From the NCBI RefSeq assembly GCF_021730395.1, contig NC_069375.1:17941001-18005000 (forward strand): a stretch of DNA of 64,000 nt, read 5' to 3'. Made by a program: the position numbers and the translations under genes. Shown one piece after another: positions 57,922 through 64,000 of this stretch (positions are counted from its first letter, which is position 1; every line of letters begins with the position of its first letter). A model generated the notes under the pieces. That model made no database searches. It was given only the letters and a program-made list of their open reading frames with translations, and was not told the DNA's origin. The stretch is from Mercenaria mercenaria. Taxonomy: Eukaryota > Mollusca > Bivalvia > Venerida > Veneridae.

Positions 57922-60900
57922 ATTAAGACATCTTACTCTTAAGGATACACTAAGCAGTTAGAGGTGCCTTGCTTTAACATGATTTTCTTCCACATTTCCA
58001 AAGAAAAAGCATGATAAGTAGCATACCAAAACAAAGATACCTTGGTACTGTTTTAATTAGATGTTATGCATCAAGGTTCTGTTAAAATGTAAAACTCTAA
58101 TGTTATCTTCGAACAGATTCAACTCCCTCATCAGTATTTCAAATGAGCCAACATTTTGTGTGCAGTGTAGCAGTCCCATAAACTACCAAAGCGTATCACA
58201 AAATTTCTCTAAATTTTCACACCAAAAAAAAAAAAGAGTTACACAGAAGCCAATTATTTTTTGGGACTTCAAATTTCTTCCTCATTTAATTAAAAGTGAT
58301 AGAATAAAAAGTTACTAAATTGTGATAAAGGTTTATAGAGCACTCTTTAAAGAAATCGACTGCCAAAATTTATGCTATTTCCTTCATAAACAACGAAATT
58401 GAATCAACTCAAATACTTCACAAAGTTGTGAATTTCTGTTCTGGGAAAAGGAGGAAAATGTGCTCTATGATCTTTATCCTTAGATTTCTCTTTCCCAAAG
58501 ACGAAACTTCCTTTATTCTTCTGCAAACGAATCAGACTACTTCATTTTTCCGTTCTATATCTTAATAAGGCGTCAGTTTGAACATAATAAAGGCTCATAA
58601 TATGCCAGTCTGAATAGTTACAAAATTTTACTAGTAAACAAGAGATCACAGATTGATCTTGGCGCCCACCATTGAGCCATTTTTGAATGTTCCAAATTTC
58701 AAGACTAGCTCAAGGTCAAAATCAAGGTAAAATTTCATCCATGGATGTGGTCCAAATTTGAAAGCTGAAGCTTGAGAAATGTGAAAGTAAGTCACAAGAT
58801 CAATTTGAAGGTCAAAGTTCATTTCGGTATACAAAACTATGCATGTGCTTCAAATTTGGATGTTGCAGCTTGAGAAATGTGAAAGTAGGCACTAGGTAAA
58901 AATCAATGTCAAATTTCAATTCAGAACACAAACATATGCATGTGGTCCAAATTTGAAGCCTGTAGCTTCAGAAATGTGAAAGTAAGTCACTAGGTCATTC
59001 TCAAGATCAAAGTTCATTTCGGTACACAAAACCATGCATGTGGTCCAGATTTGAAGGCTGTAGCTTGAGAAATTTGAAAGTAGGTCACTAGGTCAAAATC
59101 AATGTCAAATTTCATTTCAAAACACAAAACTAAGCATGTGGTCCAAATTTGAAGCCGGTACCTTCAAAAATATGAAAGTAAGTCACTAGGTCAATGTCAA
59201 GGTCAGAGTTTTGAGATTCTACTGCTGGAGGGAATTATTTCATTTAGATATCTAAGTGCTTTAAATCAACCCAAATTTTGACTTAAATATTATGATAATA
59301 TATATTACAGTCTGACGATAAATAATGATTCACTTTATTCATAGATAATATATTTACATCTTCTATTCGGTCTTAACCGCACATACACGAATATGACATT
59401 AATCAATAGAGCTTGAGTGAATTATTTAAAATAAATACTTTATTAGTGTTTCAACTCAGCCCTAATTTCGCCAGAAATATAATGAAAATATATATTACAG
59501 TTTGGTATACACAAAAAATAATTTAATAAGTGATCTATTGATCGCTCCCATTACAACCCGAACTCATCCAAAGAAGTTTCCGATGTCCATTTCTTTAAGT
59601 TATCACTGGTTGTTGTGTGTTTGTGTTTTTTTCTCAGTCTTTCGCAAATCGCGCTCAAATGAATAACGAGCTTTCTCATTGGTTGATAGAAAAACAATAC
59701 CCTACCGTACAATACTGCATCCGGTTAAAGCCGGGTAAACCGCATGATGCTGTTTAGTATTTCACGCACAAACGGTTCAAAACTGTTCCTGCGCATCTTG
59801 CGTTTTAGGCACCGCATCTTGCGCTTTATAAACCGCATATTGCGCTTTTTAAACCGGATGATGCGCTTTTAAACCGTAAGATGTGGTTTCTAAGAGTTTT
59901 GGACCAGTTCGTATCCCATATTATTAATACTTATTGACAAAATAATAAGGCCTTTCCTGCAAGACACCCAGTCAAAATCCGCTACATTTATCTGGTGCAA
60001 ATTAACCATATAATCATGGTTACAACAAGGCAATATAACTCCCATTAACGATCCCTCTAGAGATTTGGGTGACCACATTATAATTATTGAGATTCAGAAA
60101 ATCATATGCTACGCTGATGGTCCAGAAATACCATGACTAAATTTATAGCCTGGCTGTTCTTTTCAGAAAGGTGTTATTGTAACAACATGTCAAATATTTA
60201 CTGTTAATCCTGGAAATTCATCGATATTTGAACTTTTAAATTCATTTTTTGCCATCTGATTGAGGAAAGTATGGTTGAATTTAAATAAAGAAGACCCAAA
60301 AAACTCCTAAGTGTATCCTTGAATAAACTTGTATGTCAGTTGGAAGAGTAGAACTCAACAAGAAATATAGGAGTCTATTTTTGCTAAAGGTTGATGAAAT
60401 ACGTGACCCATCACAAACACATACCACTGTTAAAATTTATCATTAAATGTAGACAGAGAGTAATGATTTGCAGTTTATTTTAGAATATGTAATATTTCCG
60501 AAGTAAAAATTAAGTTTAATTTTCTGTTTCACGTAAAATATTTTCAACGTTTCAGTATCAGGCCTAAGACCTGCATTAAAACACATACCTAAACCTAGAC
60601 ATAAGAAAATATTTTCCGTTAAATACCGTTTATCTAAGTGCATTTTATCATAATATATTACTTACCGTCGCTTGCACATATTACACACTCATGATCCCAA
60701 TTACCGTTAGGCTGGCATGTCCATTTGTTATTTCCAATCAATCTAAAACCTGTTTCACACTCGTATGTAGCTGTGTCGCCAACATACAACCCAGATGGCC
60801 TTAGTCGACCGTTGCGAGGGCTGGCAGGTGCCATACACTGTATTGCTAAATGTTTAAGTAAAAGTTATCATAATTAAATTACGGTCAACATAATAAAATG

Positions 60901-63279
60901 ACTGTAATTAAATAACGACCATCAAAGTCTAATTGTCATAATTAAATGACGGTTGTCATGATAAAATACGATTATAATAATTCAAATAAGTATTACAATT
61001 TGTTGTAACACCGTTTTGAAGACACGTTTATTGTCATTTGTCGCTATTATATATTTTACTTGTTAAATTCGAAATTTTGTTTGTTTGTTTTGGGTTTAAC
61101 GCCGTGTTTCAACAGTATTTCAGTCATGTAACGGCAGGCAGTTAACCTAACCAGTGTTCCTAGATTATGTACCAGTACAAACCCGTTCTCCGCAAGTAAC
61201 TGCCAACTTCCCCACATAAATCAGAGGAGGAGGACTAATGATTTCAGACACAATATCGTTTATCAAAGAGTCACGGAGAACATACGCCCCGTCCGAGGAT
61301 CGAACTCACGACCCCGCGATCCATAGACAAACCTACCTACTGAGCTAAGCAGACGGGCTTAAATTCGAAATAATGAAAATATGTATGATATCACACGTTT
61401 CGTTTGCAATCTTTTACAATGAATTGGCGGAATTAATACAGCTGTGTGGGGTCACACAACTTCAAGTTTTCCTGATATCACGCGGATACACAGACAACTG
61501 GATTTTGAATAATCTGACCTTAAAAATCAGAAAATACTAAAAAATTCATTTTTAAGGGTAGATCATTCGAGATCAAGACAAGGAAACTGTGCATTTTAAT
61601 TTATATTTCTGTGTCAGACTTATCCTTTACAGCTTCTTTTTGATGTGGGCTCTGAGGCTGTGTTTTTGGTGCTCTGTGTGTCCGAGAAATCTACCCTTAA
61701 CAATTATCTGCAGTCAGTATACAAGGTTTAAAGAAATTCGGCCCATGGTAAAAGATCAGGACTTTGCTGTATCATTTTGTCATGTTCATAGTTAAGGATT
61801 ATTGCCACAGTGTCTAATAGACATGGGGCAAAATTTTCTTACAGACAGAATTTCTTCTTTAATCTGTGCATGTGACAGAGAATCAAATCAAAAACAGAAA
61901 ATAAAATAAATTCTAACATGACTCGGTTTGATTTCCAGTTAAACAAATAAGGAAATCAAGCTCTGTATATTCTGCGATAAACACCGGTTGACGCGCGGAC
62001 CGGTAAGAGAGCATTATGACGTCAATTATGACGTCAAATTGCCGCATGACGTCCGATACATTACTCCTCGCGTAAATGAAGTCCAGTATACAATCTATTA
62101 AAATATATCAATGAGCATGTGAGAATGAAAACAATCAAGGCCTTCTTGTTCAGATGCTTCAGTATTTAACCACTCGGGCTAACGCCCTCGTGGTTCAATC
62201 CCTACGCATCTGAACTCTGAACCGTGGTAAATTAGACGATAAACAACTCGAAGGCCTTGATTATTTGTTAAATAAACCATACGTACCCAAACTTGGTCAT
62301 GAATTATTTGCCCTTGAAAGTTGTAAAATACTGAAAAAAAATTTTCAAGGGCAGATGATTTAATATCAAGCCTGGGTACCTATGAATTTTAATATATATT
62401 TCCATTTTATTCAACGAGTTTAATAAATTCAATGTGGAAAATCACAAATGTAACATTCTTTTTATAACATTTTAGTCATGTTAGTTTTTCCTATCGAAAC
62501 TCGAAATCTACTTTCTTTAACTAATATATACAAGTCAATTTAACCAACGTCTTCTATATTGTAAACGACGTCGACGTCAAAGCTTTATTACACTTTTATG
62601 TAATAGCTTTATGACACTCCCGCGACGTCAAACATGAGATAAAACTAAAAGTGTGATATGTGTACACATGACAATGTTTTTATATGAACTAATAATAAAG
62701 AAAATAAATAAAACAGAAGTGGTTACCATTTTTACCAAATCAATACATCTTCATCACTAGTTGACATGTTTACTTACGTTCGCAGCCAAATTTTGGTAAC
62801 ACATATTCGCTAAAGCTTGACGATGAAGTACACACGACCGATTTTATACCATCTTTTGGGCGATATCCCGCGTCGCAAACAAGCTTCATTTCCTCAAGAA
62901 ATCCATAAGATTCTTTATAGTCCGTTATGTTGCCATTTTTTATGTCATCAAATCGTGTGGCATCACAAGCAGTTTCTGAAATAAAATTTATTCGTAACTA
63001 TAATGGTGTATGAGCATAGGACAGATTTTAAATTGAAAAGAATTTCAAAACGAAACCTATTTAATACACAGCACGACCATACCTTTGCATTCACCGAAAT
63101 ACAACTCGTAAGTTTCTGAGCCATTCCAACGACCTTGCAAGTCACATGTTATTTCCTTAGATACATTTTTGCTAGAGGCAGCTGTAGTGCTCTCTGTTGT
63201 TTCATAGGAATCATAGTTGTAATCATAACCTCCGTAGTCGCCGTATGAAAATAGATCATTTTCACTCTTTAGGCTATAC
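41987..63279 (-). CDS. Complement factor B/C2-like gene, 3' 14 exons
   Basis: A host gene with exons at 63083-63279, 62778-62975, 60666-60845, 57526-57705, 56934-57166, 55552-55738, 55163-55291, 53363-53587, 52168-52292, 50710-50806, 46684-46878, 44227-44445, 42448-42552 and 41987-42108 (stop TAG). All inner borders are GT-AG and codon phase carries through every junction. Order: a Tyr/Asp-rich segment and CCP modules, vWA with MIDAS (DISNS, SGT, SDG), then trypsin-like domain with TAAHC, DIALV and GDSGGP. This is the architecture of factor B, the catalytic subunit of the alternative-pathway C3 convertase, secreted. Asp sits at the S1 base. The first exons, with the signal peptide, lie beyond the window. 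CFB-like is a family name, not orthology proof. Confidence 0.9.
42448..42552 (-). CDS. Factor B-like exon: catalytic Ser
   Basis: 35 codons: [18 protein letters not shown], holding Ser195 (GDSGGP) and Asp at the 189 position (IIDSCEGDS). Acceptor 'tttttcag', donor gtatgt. Confidence 0.92.
43100..43660. repeat. Two diverged copies of a dispersed repeat in an intron
   Basis: 'aataaaagacttattcagcc' (43190) and 'aataaaaatccgcttaagcc' (43439) begin two related stretches ('gcctgtgctagggcg', 'gcctgtactagagggcg') about 250 bp apart. Probable repeat family of unknown type. Confidence 0.45.
44227..44445 (-). CDS. Factor B-like exon: protease middle
   Basis: 73 codons: [40 protein letters not shown]. 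Matches the GWG and CAG blocks of trypsin folds. Acceptor 'ctatttcag', donor gtagag. Confidence 0.9.
44580..45190. repeat. Dispersed bivalve repeat remnant in an intron
   Basis: 'cccgtctgtccgtctgtgag' and 'tttgtccgtccgtctgtcct' mark the edges of a repeat family with 'gtgataactttgtacattgg' phrases. Broken and diverged; no ORF. Confidence 0.4.
46100..46215. repeat. Dispersed repeat, family of 61552-61702
   Basis: 'aagggtagatttctcggaag', 'cacagagccccaaaagcaca', 'aaaaagaagctgtaa' match, inverted, the sequence at 61570-61702. A weaker relative lies at 53948. Confidence 0.55.
46310..46341 (+). repeat. Poly-G run in an intron
   Basis: About 30 bases of G with few breaks after a GT run. Could form G-quadruplex structure; simple sequence. 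Confidence 0.8.
46684..46878 (-). CDS. Factor B-like exon: catalytic Asp
   Basis: 65 codons with [20 protein letters not shown] and VCLW; the Asp of the triad is in DIALV. Acceptor 'tcttttcttcag', donor gtaatg. Confidence 0.92.
47715..47906. mobile_element. Palindromic MITE with triplicated 18-bp core
   Basis: 192 bp. Arms start 'tacggtgcccctaaagtgac' and continue 'atgttacacacatttt', 'ggtaatgtgagac'. The centre holds three copies of 'atttcgtttaaacgaaat', each palindromic. A 'gaataa' duplication flanks it (47709-47714, 47907-47912). It lies in the intron between the His and Asp exons. Confidence 0.85.
49278..50345 (-). mobile_element. tRNA-derived SINE (type 2), split by a hAT-like element
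   Basis: The head is at 50274-50345 ('gcccgcttagctcagtaggt' A box; 'gagttcgatcctcgg' B box on -). The body continues to 50210 and resumes at 49278-49322 ('ttcatgggggtggggaagtt' on -). Sequence between is the 49323-50209 element. The 3' tail is truncated. Confidence 0.75.
49323..50209. mobile_element. hAT-like non-autonomous transposon inside a SINE
   Basis: 887 bp with inverted ends of about 150 bp starting 'cactggcaccagatcagaaa' on both sides. An exact 8-bp duplication 'tggaggat' flanks it (49315-49322, 50210-50217). Eight-base duplications are typical of hAT transposons. No transposase. It lies in the factor B-like intron between His and Asp exons. Confidence 0.85.
50710..50806 (-). CDS. 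Factor B-like exon: catalytic His
   Basis: 32 codons, [20 protein letters not shown], then [11 protein letters not shown]. The His of the triad is in TAAHC. Acceptor 'aatttcag', donor gtgagt. Found by motif, as it is too short to show as an open frame. Confidence 0.92.
51451..51669 (-). other. Intronic open frame, probably not an exon
   Basis: 72 aa with no match to a trypsin fold. The exons on either side (52168-52292 and 50710-50806) join in phase without it, so it is not needed. I regard it as chance or a repeat remnant. Confidence 0.3.
52168..52292 (-). CDS. Factor B-like exon: protease domain start
   Basis: Encodes [11 protein letters not shown] and [13 protein letters not shown]. There is no R/K-IVGG activation site, as in factor B/C2, whose protease domain does not start with a freed Ile16. 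'WPWMAEL' corresponds to the first strand of the trypsin fold. Confidence 0.87.
53363..53587 (-). CDS. Factor B-like exon: vWA C-terminal part
   Basis: 75 codons: [20 protein letters not shown] and [20 protein letters not shown], the typical late vWA strand and helix of factor B. Acceptor 'cactgcag', donor gtaggc. Confidence 0.87.
55163..55291 (-). CDS. Factor B-like exon: vWA, MIDAS Asp
   Basis: 43 codons: [20 protein letters not shown], then [13 protein letters not shown]. The terminal SDG supplies the last MIDAS Asp. Too short to stand out as an open frame; found by splice sites and family pattern. Confidence 0.85.
55552..55738 (-). CDS. Factor B-like exon: vWA middle
   Basis: Encodes [20 protein letters not shown] with the MIDAS Thr, then a helical acidic stretch. 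Acceptor 'aattgtttcag', donor gtaatg. Confidence 0.85.
56934..57166 (-). CDS. Factor B-like exon: linker and vWA MIDAS start
   Basis: The linker ([20 protein letters not shown]) is followed by the vWA first strand and the metal site DxSx[19 protein letters not shown]. In factor B the linker is cut by factor D; a Lys-rich linker is present here, but no clear site can be assigned. Confidence 0.88.
57526..57705 (-). CDS. Factor B-like exon: CCP module
   Basis: 60 codons: [49 protein letters not shown]. Last CCP before the vWA linker. Donor gtcggc is weak, but the phase into the next exon fits. Confidence 0.88.
57878..57922. repeat. (CT)n(TA)n microsatellite in an intron
   Basis: About 16 CT units followed by TA units. 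Simple sequence. Confidence 0.85.
58637..59225. repeat. Tandem-built bivalve repeat, ~97-bp units
   Basis: About six diverged units with 'tgtggtccaaatttgaag', 'cttgagaaatgtgaaagtag' and 'gtcactaggtcaaaatcaa'. Starts 'aacaagagatcacagattga'. Intronic. Confidence 0.65.
59792..59895. repeat. ~22-bp tandem repeat
   Basis: About five units of 'gcatcttgcgctttataaacc' type, diverged toward the ends. Intronic. No function known. Confidence 0.6.
60666..60845 (-). CDS. Factor B-like exon: CCP module
   Basis: 60 codons: [44 protein letters not shown] canonical sushi pattern with an extra Cys pair partner (VIC) near the end. Acceptor 'catttag', donor gtaag. Confidence 0.88.
61079..61362 (-). mobile_element. 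tRNA-derived SINE (type 2), near full length
   Basis: The tRNA head (61284-61359 on -: 'cttagctcagtaggtaggtt', 'gagttcgatcctcggacgg'), body and tail 'gcgttaaacccaaaacaaac' are present. Same family as 38778 and 49278/50210. Intronic to the factor B-like gene. Confidence 0.85.
61552..61702. mobile_element. Dispersed repeat with inverted ends
   Basis: Ends 'ttaagggtaga' and 'tctacccttaa' bound about 150 bp. The interior matches 46100-46215 in reverse. A small TIR element is likely; no ORF. Confidence 0.5.
62017..62054. promoter_or_regulatory. Cluster of three CRE-like boxes
   Basis: TGACGTCA at 62017 and 62029 and TGACGTCC at 62047. Similar in layout to 18694-18745. Could be part of a shared repeat or an enhancer. 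Intronic. Confidence 0.4.
62133..62262. repeat. Fold-back repeat
   Basis: Arms 'aatcaaggccttc'/'gaaggccttgatt' and 'ttcagatgc'/'gcatctgaa' with an inner hairpin 'aaccac...gtggtt'. Probable MITE. Confidence 0.55.
62284..62378. repeat. Fold-back repeat
   Basis: Inverted ends 'tacccaaacttg' and 'caagcctgggta', inner arms 'tgcccttgaaa'/'tttcaagggca'. About 95 bp; probable MITE. Confidence 0.55.
62778..62975 (-). CDS. Factor B-like exon: CCP module
   Basis: 66 codons: [41 protein letters not shown]. Four cysteines in CCP (sushi) order. The exon is a whole module, as usual for CCP genes. The intron to the previous exon is only 107 bp. Confidence 0.85.
63083..63279 (-). CDS. Factor B-like exon: Tyr/Asp-rich segment and CCP end
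   Basis: Begins after acceptor 'ttattctag' and ends at donor gtatgg. It encodes an acidic, tyrosine-rich stretch ([20 protein letters not shown]), a Thr/Ser stretch, and the C-terminal half of a CCP module ([19 protein letters not shown]). The first half must be upstream. Tyr beside Asp is typical of sulfation sites. Confidence 0.75.
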
Positions 63280-63324
63280 CTAGAATAAGACAAATGAATG
63301 AAGCCCATATCCTAAGGACGGCCA

Positions 63325-63680
63325 GCACATATTTATGCAATCTCGCCAGGCACATGTATGTTTTTGACAACACAGAAAATGACGTCACTCGACCTTCAGC
63401 TATTTCCGGAAGTAAATAAAATGAAAGTAGAAATGCTAAACTTGAAAACGAAAGCCGCATTTTGATTCGTAGATAGTCTGGGGTCACGCGCAGGGGTCAC
63501 CCCGTCTAAATGTATGCGCCTGGACTTCTTTTTTTTTTTTTGCTATTGGGGAGCCAATGTTCAGCACTTTATTACGAATTGAAGTTACCTGGGCTTTAGT
63601 ACAACAGGTCAGCTTTTAATCTATGAAAAAATATTTGAGCTCTGGATAAACAGAAATCCCACAGGGGTCCGTAACGGACC
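63325..63680 (-). repeat. Dispersed repeat, inverted copy of 28200-28575
   Basis: Matches in reverse the 28200-28575 repeat over about 350 bp. It lies immediately upstream of the first visible factor B-like exon, so it is in the next intron or the 5' region. No ORF. Confidence 0.65.
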
Positions 63681-64000
63681 AAGTGTACATTGATAATTTT
63701 GGAACTTCATAAAATCGCTCAAAATGTCATTTTTGATGTTGTCTGAGAGTGTCAGTATATGCATCAGATGTAAGATATAACCGTATATGAGAGCTGCAGA
63801 CCTAGACATTTCAGAAATATTTTCAAAATAAGTTTCATGTAATAAATGTTGTTTCTACGGAAGCGTGAAAGGGCCATCAGACGCTAATACGTTTTAGTAC
63901 GTTAAGGCTGCGGAAAGGATATACAGATTTCCTAAAATGCATTTTAGTTTAGCCATTTTTGTCTCAAACGCCAGTTTTCGTGCAGACGTGTTAAAAATGT
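63681..64000. other. Window edge, nothing recognised
   Basis: Presumably intron or 5' flank of the factor B-like gene. No exon-like segment with acceptor and donor was found. Confidence 0.35.

Noticed and set aside
61284-61359. tRNA gene on the - strand
   Set aside because: Same reason: head of a SINE with body and tail attached, and the anticodon arm does not fold properly.
1-64000. CRISPR arrays or bacterial operons
   Set aside because: Repeats are eukaryotic satellites and transposons; there are introns, polyadenylation signals and no ribosome binding sites.

Overview
The window looks like nuclear DNA of a lophotrochozoan animal, most likely a bivalve mollusc, perhaps a venerid clam. It is AT-rich, has GT-AG introns, and carries repeat families I know from bivalve genomes: two tRNA-derived SINEs, the 'agctcacc' and 'gtgaccttgacc' tandem-built repeats, fold-back MITEs and Penelope-like elements. 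The species call is inference; the animal origin is firm.

Layout. 1-2580 is non-coding apart from one small fold-back element. 2584-3577 is a 5/6-bp pyramid of tandem repeats. About 3600 to 18400 is a Polinton (Maverick). On the + strand it carries protein-primed DNA polymerase B, a small membrane protein, a packaging ATPase and small ORFs. Convergent to these, on the - strand, lie an adenain-like protease, jelly-roll capsid and penton-like proteins, small basic proteins and a chromodomain integrase. At its right end it also has an unusual accessory block: a TATA-binding-protein-like gene, a BIR (IAP-like) gene, a double-PC4 gene and a small possible RelE/DUF4258-like gene. The element is a fossil with roughly half a dozen breaks and one Penelope-like insertion (about 9818-11540); several of its genes still look whole.

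18400-41900 is intergenic and full of repeats: CRE-rich tandem repeats, tandem-built bivalve repeats, a decayed integrase-core gene, a second and third Penelope-like fragment (the third with a hammerhead-ribozyme-like motif), three near-identical 429-bp tandem units, TIR elements, SINEs and a LINE 3' fragment.

41987-63279 (- strand) holds one host gene in at least 14 exons. It encodes a complement factor B/C2-like protein: CCP modules, then a von Willebrand A domain with an intact MIDAS, then a trypsin-like domain with His, Asp and Ser in place. Codon phases agree across all 13 splice junctions, so the gene appears functional. Its 5' end lies beyond the window. Introns hold a hAT-like element nested inside a SINE with an 8-bp target duplication, a palindromic MITE and several dispersed repeats.

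The most notable biology is in the Polinton. TBP-like and PC4-like genes sit beside TATA boxes and a triplicated 30-bp CCAAT plus CTATTTTTAG promoter module, which suggests that the element carried its own Pol II initiation factors. The second point is the factor B-like protease: it has Asp at the S1 base and Gly where vertebrate factor B has Asp, i.e. a trypsin-type pocket.
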